Of a stretch of 64,000 bases of DNA, positions 37,228 through 47,000 are shown piece after piece. The stretch spans positions 1 to 64,000 of the forward strand of contig CANQQJ010000014.1 in NCBI GenBank assembly GCA_947625905.1. Direction: 5' to 3'. Position numbers and translations under genes: made by a program. Numbering within the stretch: the first letter of the stretch is position 1; the number at the start of each line of letters is the position of its first letter. Below the pieces are notes generated by a model. The model saw only the letters and a program-made list of their open reading frames with translations. It searched no databases and was not told where the DNA came from. Source of the DNA: an uncultured Clostridia bacterium (GTDB lineage Bacteria > Bacillota > Clostridia > Monoglobales > Monoglobaceae).

Positions 37228-38373
37228 TTATTTCACCAGCAGCCGATAGAGGGTCGGGTCGAAATTAAATTCCTTTATCAGAGCCTTGGCGCGTTTGAGC
37301 GCCACCTCGCGCTTAGCCTTCGGAACGTTCCGCTTGACCGCGCGTATCAGCAGGTTTTTGGGCGAGTGTGAAAAATCCACAAACTCCAGCATCTGCACCT
37401 TGTATCCCATGTACTCAAGCAGCTTGCCGCGTATGGCGTCGGTGGCCAGGGCGGAGAACCGCTCCTTTATAAGGCCGTAGTCAGTGAGGGCCGACAGCTC
37501 ATCGGTTTTTATCCGGCCGTTCAGCTCGTGCTGGCAGCAGGGCACCGAAATAATTCGCTCCGCACCCCACGAGACTGCGTTGTACAGCGCGTAATCGGTG
37601 GCGGTGTCGCAGGCGTGGAGGGTGATAACCATGTCGGGCTTTTGCTCGGGCTCATAGCCGTTTATGTCGCCGACCGAGAAATTCAGGTTCTCGTACCCGT
37701 ACTTTTCGGCGAGGCGGCCGCATTTTTCTATCACGTCCGCCTTGAGGTCGAGTCCCGAAATATTCGCATTGATTCCCTTAACTTGGGTCAAATAGTAATA
37801 CACCACAAATGTCAGGTACGACTTTCCGCAGCCGAAGTCCACAACATTGAGCTCCCTCGGCGGATCATCGCCCAGCATATCGTCTATGATCTCGGCGAAC
37901 CGATTTATCTGGCGGTACTTGTCGTACATGGCGCTTACCACGTGCCCGTCCTTTGTCAGCACTCCCAGATCGACCAGCGGCGGTATCTCCGCTCCGGTGT
38001 CGAGGATATATTTCTTTTTTCGGTTGTTGCCCTCGGCGGGCGCGGCGCTTTGCTCCCTGAGCCGTCTTTTGGAAAGGCCCGCCTTGCCCTTTTTTGATAT
38101 CTTCAGCGTGTAGGCACTGTCCGCGCTCCACGCGTCGAGCTGGCGAAAGCCGTACTCGGTCATGAGCCGCTCCGCCTCGGCCGCTATATCCGCCTTTTCG
38201 ATATTTTTGTGAAAAACCTGCTTTTCGGTAAAGGTCTCGATCTGGTATTTTTCGCGTCCGCCTATGTTTTTGAGCGTTATTGCCGCCTTTTTTATCTCGG
38301 ACGATTTTTTGGCGGGATTGCTGATGACCGCCTTTTTTATCTCGTCGCCGAATATCGCGCCTATATATTCCAT
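37228..38373 (-). CDS. SAM-dependent methyltransferase (Methyltransf_32/METTL25-like)
   Basis: This 381-residue protein has a charged N-terminal region and a class I methyltransferase domain from about 170. The SAM-binding motif is VDFGCGKSYLTFVVYYYL, with GLDLKADVIEKC, LHACDTATDYAL and a Cys pair in SVPCCQHEL. These are typical of the Methyltransf_32 family, whose bacterial substrate is unknown; an RNA or protein substrate is possible. It starts 12 nt after the SDR gene upstream and is the last gene of the aspartate-pathway run. Confidence 0.82.
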   Translation of the reverse strand: MEYIGAIFGDEIKKAVISNPAKKSSEIKKAAITLKNIGGREKYQIETFTEKQVFHKNIEKADIAAEAERLMTEYGFRQLDAWSADSAYTLKISKKGKAGLSKRRLREQSAAPAEGNNRKKKYILDTGAEIPPLVDLGVLTKDGHVVSAMYDKYRQINRFAEIIDDMLGDDPPRELNVVDFGCGKSYLTFVVYYYLTQVKGINANISGLDLKADVIEKCGRLAEKYGYENLNFSVGDINGYEPEQKPDMVITLHACDTATDYALYNAVSWGAERIISVPCCQHELNGRIKTDELSALTDYGLIKERFSALATDAIRGKLLEYMGYKVQMLEFVDFSHSPKNLLIRAVKRNVPKAKREVALKRAKALIKEFNFDPTLYRLLVK

Positions 38374-38385
38374 GTCCGCCTCCCG

Positions 38386-39096
38386 TTATATCACAAATCC
38401 GCCGTTTACGCCCAGCACCTGGCCGGTTATGAATCCGCTCTCGGCTAGGAAATACGCCGCGTCGGCCACATCCTCGGGCGCGCCGAGCCTCATCAGCGGC
38501 GTGTCGTCCGCGAGGGCGCCGAGCGTCTCGCCGCTCAGCTCCGCGTTCATGTCGGTCTCGATAACGCCCGGCGCTATGCAGTTGACGCGTATGCCCGACG
38601 GGCCCAGCTCCTTTGCCAGCGCTTTGGTGAGGCCGATAATCCCCGCCTTTGACGCGGAATACGCCGCCTCACAGGAGGCTCCGACCTGCCCCCACATCGA
38701 CGAGATGTTTATAACGCAGCCGCTCTGCCTCGCTATCATCGGCTTTATCAGACTTTTGGTGACGCGGAACGCGCCCCCGAGGTTCACGTCTATCATTCTC
38801 TGCCACTCGGCCTCGGTCATGTCGGTAAAAAGGCCGATACGCGAGATGCCCGCGTTGTTTATCAAAACGTCGAGCGCGCCGAAGCGCTCTCCGATCTCCT
38901 CGGCCATAGCATCGACCTGAGACGGATCGCCCACGTCGGCTCGCACAGCCATGCCCCCGAGCTCCGCCGCGAGCGCCTTTGCCTCGGCCCCGGATCTGTT
39001 ATAGTTTATTATCACTTTAAAGCCCTCGCCCGCGAAACGGCGCGCGATCGCTGCGCCGATACCGCGGCTCCCGCCGGTTATAAGAACGGTTTTCAC
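38386..39096 (-). CDS. Short-chain dehydrogenase/reductase (FabG-like)
   Basis: This 236-residue NAD(P)-dependent reductase has the TGGSRGIG cofactor motif, NNAG, and a catalytic Ser-Tyr-Lys set in INISS and AAYSASKAG. The C-terminal GVNGGFVI is standard. It could be a FabG-type 3-oxoacyl-ACP reductase or the Firmicutes reductase that modifies EF-P (YmfI); with no fab genes nearby the second is plausible but unproven. It lies between lysC and the methyltransferase gene on the same strand. Confidence 0.88.
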   Translation of the reverse strand: MKTVLITGGSRGIGAAIARRFAGEGFKVIINYNRSGAEAKALAAELGGMAVRADVGDPSQVDAMAEEIGERFGALDVLINNAGISRIGLFTDMTEAEWQRMIDVNLGGAFRVTKSLIKPMIARQSGCVINISSMWGQVGASCEAAYSASKAGIIGLTKALAKELGPSGIRVNCIAPGVIETDMNAELSGETLGALADDTPLMRLGAPEDVADAAYFLAESGFITGQVLGVNGGFVI

Positions 39097-39153
39097 GCGG
39101 ATGACCCCCTTTTCAAAACAGCCGCGGCATTAAAATTCCGCGGCTGATATTTT

Positions 39154-40359
39154 CTAATTGATGAATTTGTCGTGCACCACTCTGACGGCCTCTTCGGCTT
39201 TGTCGAGCTTTATCAGGACCGACACCTTGATCTCCGAGGTGGCGATCATGTGGATGTTTATGTTGTTCTCAAACAGCGCCTCGAACATTTTCGCCGCGAC
39301 GCCCGGATTGTTCGCCATGCCCGCGCCCACGATCGAGACCTTTGAAAGGTCGTCTCTGTGGTCAAGCTTCTCGTATTTGAGCGTGCCTTTGAGCTCCTCG
39401 AGTATCTCGATGGTTCTGGGCTCGTTGTCTCTGGAGACGGTGAAGGCGATATCCTTTGTGCCTTCTCTGCCGACCGACTGCAAAATCATGTCCACATTTA
39501 TATGCTCGCTGGCGAGCTCCGAGAATATCCTGAACGCCACGCCGGGTGTGTGCGGAAGTCCGATCACGCCTATTCTCGCCACGTCGTTATCGCGGGTCAC
39601 GCCTCTTATCAACATTCTTTCCATATCTATTACCTCCTTAACCATTGTGCCCGGAACTTTCTCAAAGCTGGACCTTACCTCAAGCTTCACGTTGTATTTT
39701 TTCGCCAGCTCAACGCTTCTGTTGTGCAGAACGTTGGCGCCCAGACTTGCCAGCTCAAGCATCTCGTCGTATGTTATCTCGTCGAGCTTTTTCGCGTTTT
39801 CGCAGATCCTCGGGTCGGCTGTGTAAACGCCGTCCACATCGGTGTATATCTCGCATTTGTCGGCGTGGAGCGCCGCCGCGATCGCCACCGCCGAGGTGTC
39901 GCTTCCGCCGCGGCCCAGAGTTGTTATGTCGTCGTATTTGTTAATACCCTGGAACCCCGCCACGACCGCGATGCGCTTTTTGTCGATCGCTCTGCGTATG
40001 CGCTCGGTGTCTATCTTTTTTATGCGGGCGGCACCCGAAACGCTGTTGGTGTTAAAGCCCGCCTGCCAGCCGGTGAGCGATATCACCGGGCAGCCTATTT
40101 TTTCTATCGCCATCGCGAGGAGCGCTATCGAGATCTGCTCGCCGCTCGCGAGCAGCATATCCAGCTCGCGCTTTGAGGCGCTTGGGTTGATCTCGTTCGC
40201 CTTTTCTATCAGCTCGTCGGTTGTGTCGCCCTGCGCGGAAACGACCACGACCACCTGGTTCCCCGCCTTATATGTCTCGGTCACGCGCTCCGCCACGTTC
40301 ATGACCTTTGCGGCGTCCGCCACGGAGCTGCCTCCGAACTTCTGTACTATAAGTGCCAA
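39154..40359 (-). CDS. lysC: Aspartate kinase
   Basis: This 401-residue enzyme phosphorylates aspartate as the first step to lysine, threonine and methionine. KFGGSSV, SAQGDTTDEL and TTLGRGGSDTSAVA form the kinase core. Two ACT domains in the C-terminal third (GVAFRIFSELA, VSIVGAGMANNPGVAA) give feedback control by end products. It follows thrB with a 65-nt gap that shows no lysine riboswitch. Together with hom and thrB it supplies the homoserine/threonine branch. Confidence 0.95.
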   Translation of the reverse strand: MALIVQKFGGSSVADAAKVMNVAERVTETYKAGNQVVVVVSAQGDTTDELIEKANEINPSASKRELDMLLASGEQISIALLAMAIEKIGCPVISLTGWQAGFNTNSVSGAARIKKIDTERIRRAIDKKRIAVVAGFQGINKYDDITTLGRGGSDTSAVAIAAALHADKCEIYTDVDGVYTADPRICENAKKLDEITYDEMLELASLGANVLHNRSVELAKKYNVKLEVRSSFEKVPGTMVKEVIDMERMLIRGVTRDNDVARIGVIGLPHTPGVAFRIFSELASEHINVDMILQSVGREGTKDIAFTVSRDNEPRTIEILEELKGTLKYEKLDHRDDLSKVSIVGAGMANNPGVAAKMFEALFENNINIHMIATSEIKVSVLIKLDKAEEAVRVVHDKFIN

Positions 40360-40424
40360 AAAAATCCCTCCTGAATTGCCTTTTGAAACTTTATGTTTAT
40401 CGGTATATCCGTTTATTTATTCTG

Positions 40425-41330
40425 TTAATTCTCTATAGCGCAGGCTCCGATGTTGTCGGGCCTGAGCTCGTAGAGCTTCCAGTCCTTCATCTTGCTGAGC
40501 AGTATGCCGCTGATCTCGCAGGCGAATTTTTTGTCCGAGCCGTCGACTATCGCGATGATCGTTGGACCCGCCCCGCTCAGATAAACGCCCAGCGCCCCCT
40601 TTTGGTAGCACAGCCGAAACAGGCTGTCCATGTTGGGTATCAGGCGCTTTCTGTAGTTCTGGTGGAGCTTGTCTCCCACCGCGGTCCTGATGTTCTCGTA
40701 CTTGCCGGTGATAAGGCTCGCCGCCAGCAGCGCGCTGTGTCCCGCGTTGTAGACCGCGTCGTTGTGAGGCACCGATTTGGGCAGCACCTCGCGCGATTTT
40801 TTTGTCTGCAAATAAAAATCCGGAACAAGCGCCGCGAAGCGCAGCTCATCCGGGTCGAGCTCTGTTTTAACGTAGCGGACCATGTGCCTCGTCATAACGT
40901 TGACCGTGAATCCGCCGACCAGCGCCGGGGTCACATTGTCGGGGTGGCCCTCTATTTCCGCCGCGAGTCTGAGCATTTCATCCGTAGACAGCTTGTCGCC
41001 GCACAGCTTGTTCGCCGCGACCACGCCGCCGACAATGCCCGCGCTGCTGCTTCCGAGGCCGCGGGTTATCATGATATTGTTCTCAAGCGTGAGTTTAAGC
41101 CCCGGGCACTTGTGGCCCGTGAGGTCAAACACGCGCTTCATTGATCTGTATATAAGATTTTCCTCGTCGGTCGGGAGAAATTTCGCGGTGTCGTCGATTA
41201 TGTCTATCTCGAGCTTTCCGCTGTCGTTTTCCTCCGCGGTGACGTAGTTGTAAAGGCTCAGCGCTATGCCCATGCTGTCAAAGCCCGCGCCCATGTTTGC
41301 CGAAGTGGCCGGGATCCTGATCTTAACCAT
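40425..41330 (-). CDS. thrB: Homoserine kinase
   Basis: This GHMP-family kinase (301 residues) converts homoserine to O-phosphohomoserine. It shows IPATSANMGAGFDSMG at the start, the ATP loop RGLGSSSAGIVGG and the C-terminal YLSGAGPTIIAI. The start is 1 nt after the hom stop (TAGG-ATG), so translation is coupled. Threonine synthase (thrC) is not in the window. Confidence 0.96.
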   Translation of the reverse strand: MVKIRIPATSANMGAGFDSMGIALSLYNYVTAEENDSGKLEIDIIDDTAKFLPTDEENLIYRSMKRVFDLTGHKCPGLKLTLENNIMITRGLGSSSAGIVGGVVAANKLCGDKLSTDEMLRLAAEIEGHPDNVTPALVGGFTVNVMTRHMVRYVKTELDPDELRFAALVPDFYLQTKKSREVLPKSVPHNDAVYNAGHSALLAASLITGKYENIRTAVGDKLHQNYRKRLIPNMDSLFRLCYQKGALGVYLSGAGPTIIAIVDGSDKKFACEISGILLSKMKDWKLYELRPDNIGACAIEN

Positions 41331-41331
41331 C

Positions 41332-42552
41332 CTACTGCTCCAAAAGTCTTATCTTCGCCAATACATTATACGCGCCAATGCCGTTTTCGTCCTCAAGCAT
41401 TTTCTCGAGGCCGTTTTCCGAGACTTCGGGAGTTACGACCGCGAACTCGTCTTCATAGCCCTCGCCGAGGGTGTATACCTCGTAGCCCTTTAAGTCAAAA
41501 TCATCGGCGCTGCCGCCGCTGAGCCTCAGATAGAAGCGCGCGGTCAGGTTTTTGGAATCAAGCAGGTATCCGTCTCTGCCCTGCTCCCAGCTCAGAGCAG
41601 CCATCTCGCCCTTGTGCTTCACGATGTCTACCACATCCGAGAGCACCGCGCTGGCCGTGGGGAGCGCTCCCGCGCCGCGGCCGTAGAACATAACGTCGCC
41701 CAGACCGTCGCCGCGCACCATTATGCCGTTGAACACGTCGTCTATGCCCGCCAGAGGATGGTCGCCGGGCAGGATAGCGGGGCAGACCATGGCGTACACG
41801 CCGCCCTCGGCTCTGCTCGTGATGCCCAGAAGCTTAACCACCGCGCCGAACTTGGCCGCGTACTTCACGTCCTCAAGCGTTATCCGGGTTATGCCCTCGC
41901 AGGGAATCTCGTCGCTGTCAACATATGTTCCGAACGCCAGCGACGCCAATATCGCGATCTTGCGGCAGGTGTCGTGGCCCTCGATATCGGCCGTGGGGTC
42001 CTTTTCGGCGTAGCCCTTTTCCTGGGCGCCCTTTAAGGCGTCCTCAAAAGTTGCGCCCTCTTTTATCATCTGTGTTAAGATATAGTTCGTTGTTCCGTTT
42101 AAAATTCCGTATATATCGGTAAGCTCGTTGGCCGCAAGGCTGGTGTAGAGCGGTCTTATTATCGGGATGCCGCCGCCCACGCTGGCCTCGAACAGATAGC
42201 TCGCGCCGTTCTCCTTGGCCACCTTCAGAAGCTCGGTGCCGTGCTTCGCCACCAGCTCCTTGTTGGAGGTGACGACGCTCTTGCCGCTCATGAGCAGCTT
42301 TTTGGTGAACTCATATGCGGGCTTTGTTCCGCCCATGACCTCGACCACAACGCCGATCTCGTTATCGTTTAATATATCCTCAAAATCCTTGGTGAAGCAC
42401 TTGTATCGGCTGTCGGGAAAATCTCTGAGGTCGAGGATCCTCGCCACCTCTATTTCCTCGCCGCATCTGCGTTTGATCGACTCGGCGTTTGTGGCGATAA
42501 GCTCGCCGACTCCGCCTCCGACGACGCCGAATCCCATAATTCCTATCTTCAT
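41332..42552 (-). CDS. hom: Homoserine dehydrogenase
   Basis: This 406-residue enzyme reduces aspartate semialdehyde to homoserine. It has the Rossmann motif GFGVVGGGV, SNKELVAKHG, the catalytic-domain signature GGGIPIIRPL and LNGTTNYILTQM, and DIEGHDTCRKIAIL. The C-terminal part after about residue 340 may be a shortened ACT-like regulatory segment. It sits between the DUF1015 gene and thrB. Confidence 0.96.
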   Translation of the reverse strand: MKIGIMGFGVVGGGVGELIATNAESIKRRCGEEIEVARILDLRDFPDSRYKCFTKDFEDILNDNEIGVVVEVMGGTKPAYEFTKKLLMSGKSVVTSNKELVAKHGTELLKVAKENGASYLFEASVGGGIPIIRPLYTSLAANELTDIYGILNGTTNYILTQMIKEGATFEDALKGAQEKGYAEKDPTADIEGHDTCRKIAILASLAFGTYVDSDEIPCEGITRITLEDVKYAAKFGAVVKLLGITSRAEGGVYAMVCPAILPGDHPLAGIDDVFNGIMVRGDGLGDVMFYGRGAGALPTASAVLSDVVDIVKHKGEMAALSWEQGRDGYLLDSKNLTARFYLRLSGGSADDFDLKGYEVYTLGEGYEDEFAVVTPEVSENGLEKMLEDENGIGAYNVLAKIRLLEQ

Positions 42553-42576
42553 TTGGTTATCCTCCGATTCATCAAA

Positions 42577-43908
42577 TTATTGCTGCGGGTCAAATTTATA
42601 CATCACTATTCCTGTAACGAGCTTGGGCCAGAAAAACGTGGATTTCCGCGGCATCTTCTCGTTCGCCAGCGATATGTCCTTTATCTCCGAGATCGCGGGC
42701 GGATTCATCAAAAACGAGCACTGGAACTCTCCGCTCTTTACCCGCTCTATAGCCTCGGCAGCTTCCTTGGTGTAATATATCTTTTCGCGGTCCGACTCGC
42801 GGTTCTCGTCAACATCGAAAAACTTCTCAAGTATCAGCTTATGGAGTATCGTCACGTCAAGGTGCTTATACGCCTCGCTTTTTCCCTCGATCAGGTCGTC
42901 CATAACGCTCGGGTCCTTGATGTCGAGCGTGTAGTAATAATCCTGCCCGGTGTAGAACGCGAGACGCTTCTCGTCGATCGTGTTTTCAAGCTTTGTCGAT
43001 ATGATCTCGGCGTAGTCGCCCTCGGTAATGTAAATTTTCGACGCGCTGAAATCATCGGTCAGCACGCTTATTATCATCTGCTCCGAATAGTTTTTCACGT
43101 CTTTTATAAGACGGTGGGTGGGGAACAGGAAAAGTCCGCTGTCGTCCATCGAGGCGAGCATCATCATCGTGTAGTCATAGGGCTGCGAACCGGCCTCGGT
43201 GCCGTCCTTTTGACGCTGCTCCCGCCTGTAGCTTAGCGCGGTCTCGTATCTGTGATGTCCGTCGGCTATGAACAGCTGCTTGTTCTCAAATTTCTTTGAA
43301 AGAACATTCAGCGTCGCCGGGTCTTTTATTATCCAGACATTCTGAATAACGTGCTCCGGAGTGGTAAAGGTTATGTCGGGGTCGCCGTCCGAGCACTCCG
43401 AGATTATGTCCGCGATCGCCTGATCGGGGTCCATATACAGCGAGTATATCGGGCTTGTGGCGGTGCGGATCTTTTCGATAAGGCCCATCCTGTCGCGCTT
43501 GGTCTGGTTCGCCGTCTCGGAATGGGGCATGATTATCTTTTTCGAGAACTCCTCAAGCTGCACGAGCGAGATTATGCCCTTGAGCGAATGCGACGGAGAC
43601 TCGTCGTTTCCCAGGCGGAACATCTGCTCGTAGATGTAAAACGCCGGAGCGTCCTCATACACCAGTATCTGCTCTTCTATCCATTTTTTCAGATAAGCGG
43701 CGCTGCGGGTGTACTTGTTGTTGTTCTCGTCATCGCTGTCAAAATCCATGCCGTAATCCAGGCGGATCACGTTGTACTCATCCTTGTTGTAAAGCTCCTG
43801 CTGCTGCTCGGGGGTTATTATGTCATAAGGCGGAGAGGTCACCGCGTCAAGATCGCGGAACCGCTCGGCGTTATATCTGAGTCCTTTAAAAGGAATAACT
43901 TTTGCCAT
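42577..43908 (-). CDS. DUF1015 family protein
   Basis: This 443-residue cytoplasmic protein begins MAKVIPFKGLRYN and has the DUF1015 signatures VTSPPYDIITPEQQ, IRLDYGMD, DGHHRYETAL and the C-terminal FLMNPPAI. The family's function is not established. It is frequently encoded beside serine or aspartate-family amino-acid genes in Clostridia, as here upstream of hom. The ATG at 43908 follows AAAGGACGATAAAT; an upstream in-frame ATG lacks a ribosome site. Confidence 0.9.
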   Translation of the reverse strand: MAKVIPFKGLRYNAERFRDLDAVTSPPYDIITPEQQQELYNKDEYNVIRLDYGMDFDSDDENNNKYTRSAAYLKKWIEEQILVYEDAPAFYIYEQMFRLGNDESPSHSLKGIISLVQLEEFSKKIIMPHSETANQTKRDRMGLIEKIRTATSPIYSLYMDPDQAIADIISECSDGDPDITFTTPEHVIQNVWIIKDPATLNVLSKKFENKQLFIADGHHRYETALSYRREQRQKDGTEAGSQPYDYTMMMLASMDDSGLFLFPTHRLIKDVKNYSEQMIISVLTDDFSASKIYITEGDYAEIISTKLENTIDEKRLAFYTGQDYYYTLDIKDPSVMDDLIEGKSEAYKHLDVTILHKLILEKFFDVDENRESDREKIYYTKEAAEAIERVKSGEFQCSFLMNPPAISEIKDISLANEKMPRKSTFFWPKLVTGIVMYKFDPQQ

Positions 43909-44136
43909 ATTTATCGTCCTTTCGGAATTACCGCGCGGGCGCGCCCGATAATTCAATACTTACCGTCAATTTTCAGATAAAATATCAATTTACATGATAC
44001 AACATATTCGGCTTTGCGTCAAGCCGAATTTTGAAAGATTGATGTAAATATTTTCCCCGTTTTTTTCGGATTTTTTATGTTTAATTTACAAATACTATTA
44101 TTGAAAACCAAATACGCACAAGGAAAGGAGATAAAA

Positions 44137-44253
44137 ATGGGAAATTTCAGCACGGGCCTTCTGCTCGGTGCCTTTCTCGGCATCGCGCTGGCGATGACCG
44201 ACAAAAAGGACGTCAAAAAAGCCAAAAAAATGATGCGCGGAATGCGCGCGTAA
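44137..44253 (+). CDS. 38-residue small membrane protein
   Basis: The ATG follows a strong AAAGGAGATAAAA site. The peptide is MGNFSTGLLLGAFLGIALAM plus a basic tail (DKKDVKKAKKMMRGMRA). It has one glycine-zipper-like hydrophobic helix and a cationic amphipathic tail, similar in layout to the N-terminal part of YtxH-type proteins. It stands alone between DUF1015 and rlmH on the opposite strand. Its function is unknown; I accept it as a gene because of the ribosome site and composition. Confidence 0.65.
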   Translation: MGNFSTGLLLGAFLGIALAMTDKKDVKKAKKMMRGMRA

Positions 44254-44275
44254 ACGCGGCGCGTCAGGAACGGGT

Positions 44276-44443
44276 AACCCCTATTCCGAGCGGCAAACCG
44301 CCGCTCGGGCGGGACGCCGGGGTCGTCGTCCCCTACGACCATAATATGCAAAATGCCGTAAGGGCGGACGACCCCGGCCGCCCGTTTTTGCCTCATCCCG
44401 CGAAATAGCGGCAAATCCTGTAGGGGCGGATATTATCCGCCCG
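44276..44443. repeat. Mosaic intergenic repeat cluster R3
   Basis: It contains a CGAGCGGCAAACCGCCGCTCG hairpin, a GTCGTCGTCCCCTACGACC arm, AATGCCGTAAGGGCGGACGACC, and a TGTAGGGGCGGATATTATCCGCCCG arm. It separates the 38-residue peptide gene from rlmH. Confidence 0.8.
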
Positions 44444-44483
44444 CTCTATACCTGTTTGATATGCGTGCAAATACACGCGTAAA

Positions 44484-44966
44484 CTATTTATGATATGTGA
44501 TTCCTTTTGATATGGTGAACGCTCGGTAAATCTGCTCGAGCAGTATCACGCGCATCAATTGATGGGGAAACGTCATTTTCGAAAAGCCGAGCCGCAGGTC
44601 GGACCGGCTTTTTATATCCTCCGAAAGCCCCAGTGAGCCGCCGATTATAAACGCGACGCTCGACGCGCCGCCCAGCGCCAGATCGTCGAGCTTCTCGGCG
44701 AATTTCTCGGAAGTCGTCTGGGCGCCCTCAACGCAGAGCGAAACCACATACGCGCCCTTGGGTATTTTGCTCATTATGCGCCCGCCCTCTTTTTTGAGGA
44801 CGGCGTCTTTTTCTTTGTCCGATCCGCCGTCCGGTGTGGGCTCGTCCTTGACCTCGATGATTTTTAAAGCGCAGAAGCGCCCGAGGCGCTTTTGATACTC
44901 CTCGGCCGCTTCTCTTAAAAATTTTTCTTTTATTTTCCCAACGGAAATCACTGTTATATTAAGCAT
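44484..44966 (-). CDS. rlmH: 23S rRNA (pseudouridine-1915-N3)-methyltransferase
   Basis: This 160-residue SPOUT-class enzyme methylates pseudouridine 1915 in helix 69 of 23S rRNA. Diagnostic parts are [13 protein letters not shown] at the start, [13 protein letters not shown] (knotted SAM site) and the C-terminal [19 protein letters not shown]. Its first 8 nt overlap the end of ftsH in another frame, so translation is probably coupled to ftsH. Confidence 0.96.
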   Translation of the reverse strand: MLNITVISVGKIKEKFLREAAEEYQKRLGRFCALKIIEVKDEPTPDGGSDKEKDAVLKKEGGRIMSKIPKGAYVVSLCVEGAQTTSEKFAEKLDDLALGGASSVAFIIGGSLGLSEDIKSRSDLRLGFSKMTFPHQLMRVILLEQIYRAFTISKGITYHK

Positions 44967-46878
44967 CTTCTTTGGGCTTCGCCTTTATCTCTGTCTCCGG
45001 TTTCGCGTCCGCTTCGGCTCTGTCGATATCCTCGATGACCTCGATCGCCGCGTCCGCGGCCTCGGTGTCGCCGCTCGCAAACAGGGCGTCGAACTCGTCG
45101 CCCTCGATCTTTTCTTTCTCAAGAAGCAGCTCGGCGACTCTTGTAAGCTTATCCATATGCTCGGACAGAATCGTTTTGCAGCGGTCGTAGCACTCGGTGA
45201 TTATGCGGTGTATCTCGCGGTCGATCAGCGCGGCCGTCTCCTGGCTGTAGTCGGCGGTATGGCCCGCCTCGAGACCCAGGAACACCTCTCCGCTCTGCTC
45301 GCCGAACGTCCTGGCGCCCAGCGCCTCGCTCATGCCGTACTTTGTGACCATTGATTTGGCGATCTTGGTTGCGCGCTCAAGGTCGTTGGAAGCGCCCGTG
45401 CTTATGTCGTCAAGAGCCAGGCTCTCGGCGACTCTGCCGCCAAGCAGCACGACGATCTCCTCAACCATCTCGGTGCGGCTGTTGTAGCTGGTATCCTCCT
45501 TGGGCAGCGAAAGCGTGTATCCGCCGGCTCTGCCGCGGGGGATTATCGAAACCTGATGCACCCTATCCTGAGTGGGCAGCATCTTGGAAACCACCGCGTG
45601 GCCCGCCTCGTGGAAGGCGGTGAGCTTTTTCTCTTTTTCGGTGACCTTTTTGGACTTCTTTTCGGGTCCCGCAACGACCTTCATTATCGACTCCTCAAGG
45701 TCGATCATGTTTATCATCTTTTTGTTGGCTCTGGCCGCGGCGAGCGCCGCCTCATTGACTAAGTTTTCAAGGTCGGCTCCGGTGAAGCCTATCGTGGTCT
45801 TGGCCAGCACGTCGAGCTTAACATCGGGCGCCAGAGGCTTGTTTTTTGTGTGCACCTTAAGTATAGCCTCGCGGCCGATAACGTCGGGCACATCGACCAG
45901 CACCTGGCGGTCAAATCTGCCGGGACGCAGCAGCGCGGGGTCTAAGATATCGGGGCGGTTGGTGGCCGCGATAATTATAACGCCCGCGTTCTCGCCGAAG
46001 CCGTCCATCTCGACCAGCAGCTGGTTCAGCGTCTGCTCGCGCTCGTCGTGACCGCCGCCCAAGCCCGCGCCTCTGTGGCGGCCGACCGCGTCGATCTCGT
46101 CTATGAATATGATGCAGGGCGCGTTCTTTTTGGCGTTGTCGAACAGGTCGCGCACGCGGGAAGCACCCACGCCCACGAACATCTCGACAAAATCGGAGCC
46201 CGATATCGAGAAAAACGGAACTCCCGCCTCGCCCGCGACCGCCTTGGCCAGCAGCGTCTTGCCTGTGCCCGGAGGGCCCACAAGCAGCACGCCCTTGGGG
46301 ATCCTGGCGCCCAGACGGCGGAACCTGTCAGGCGTTTTGAGAAACTGGACGATCTCTTCAAGCTCGGCCTTTTCCTCCTCCTCGCCGGCGACGTCCTCAA
46401 ACGTCTTTTTGTTGCCGCTCTCGTTTGTCATTCTGGCTTTGCTCTTGCCGAAGTTCATCATTCCGCGGCCGCCGCCTCCCGACTGCTGCATGAACATGAA
46501 CCAGAACACGCCGAACAGTATGAGTATGCCCAGCGTGGGCAGCCATGTCAGCCACCAGGGCGGCTCGGCGGGTATCGGGGTTTCGATCTTTAATGAGCCG
46601 TCTTTTATCTGCGCCTCCATCTCGTCGCCCACATCGGCGCGTAGCACCGCGTAGCCGGGGACCTCCACCTGCTGCTCGGAATCGCTGTTTTTATATTTAA
46701 CGGTAGCGATATCGCTGACTATGCTGATCTCGCTGACCTCGTGGTTCTGAATGCTTCTGACCAGGTCGGAATATATCCCGTTTTCCTGCTCGGGCGTGAC
46801 GCGCGTCATCGCGAACACCAGCAGTATGATAGCGGTCAGGACCACATAAAAGCCCAATCCTTTAAAATATTTCTTCAC
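44959..46878 (-). CDS. ftsH: ATP-dependent zinc metalloprotease FtsH
   Basis: This 639-residue membrane AAA protease degrades misfolded membrane and regulatory proteins. Two transmembrane helices (about 8-26 and 115-134) flank an extracytoplasmic segment. The AAA domain has [10 protein letters not shown] and [11 protein letters not shown], and the protease domain has HEAGHAV with a zinc-ligand Asp further on. The tail is acidic. I choose a GTG start at 46878 because AGGAGG lies 8 nt upstream; the longer ATG frame at 46920 includes the ribosome site itself. The gene has its own promoter at 46944-46972 and is followed by rlmH. Confidence 0.96.
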   Translation of the reverse strand: MKKYFKGLGFYVVLTAIILLVFAMTRVTPEQENGIYSDLVRSIQNHEVSEISIVSDIATVKYKNSDSEQQVEVPGYAVLRADVGDEMEAQIKDGSLKIETPIPAEPPWWLTWLPTLGILILFGVFWFMFMQQSGGGGRGMMNFGKSKARMTNESGNKKTFEDVAGEEEEKAELEEIVQFLKTPDRFRRLGARIPKGVLLVGPPGTGKTLLAKAVAGEAGVPFFSISGSDFVEMFVGVGASRVRDLFDNAKKNAPCIIFIDEIDAVGRHRGAGLGGGHDEREQTLNQLLVEMDGFGENAGVIIIAATNRPDILDPALLRPGRFDRQVLVDVPDVIGREAILKVHTKNKPLAPDVKLDVLAKTTIGFTGADLENLVNEAALAAARANKKMINMIDLEESIMKVVAGPEKKSKKVTEKEKKLTAFHEAGHAVVSKMLPTQDRVHQVSIIPRGRAGGYTLSLPKEDTSYNSRTEMVEEIVVLLGGRVAESLALDDISTGASNDLERATKIAKSMVTKYGMSEALGARTFGEQSGEVFLGLEAGHTADYSQETAALIDREIHRIITECYDRCKTILSEHMDKLTRVAELLLEKEKIEGDEFDALFASGDTEAADAAIEVIEDIDRAEADAKPETEIKAKPKEDA

Positions 46879-46943
46879 TCTGTCGCCTCCTGTATAACAA
46901 CATCGTGTATTATATGCCAAAGCGCAATAATATACAATTAAAG

Positions 46944-46972
46944 ATTATACCATAGTAATGACAAAAATACAA
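46944..46972 (-). promoter_or_regulatory. ftsH promoter
   Basis: TTGTAT (46972-46967), 17-bp spacer and TATAAT (46949-46944) lie about 65 bp before the GTG start. Confidence 0.75.
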
Positions 46973-47000
46973 CCTTAATATGAAGATTTTAACAAAAATT

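Noticed and set aside
40360-40424. Lysine riboswitch before lysC
   Set aside because: The 65-nt gap is too short and lacks any conserved element.
44019-44414. A 131-residue minus-strand frame
   Set aside because: It runs through repeat R3 and antisense to the 38-residue peptide gene, with no ribosome site or domain.
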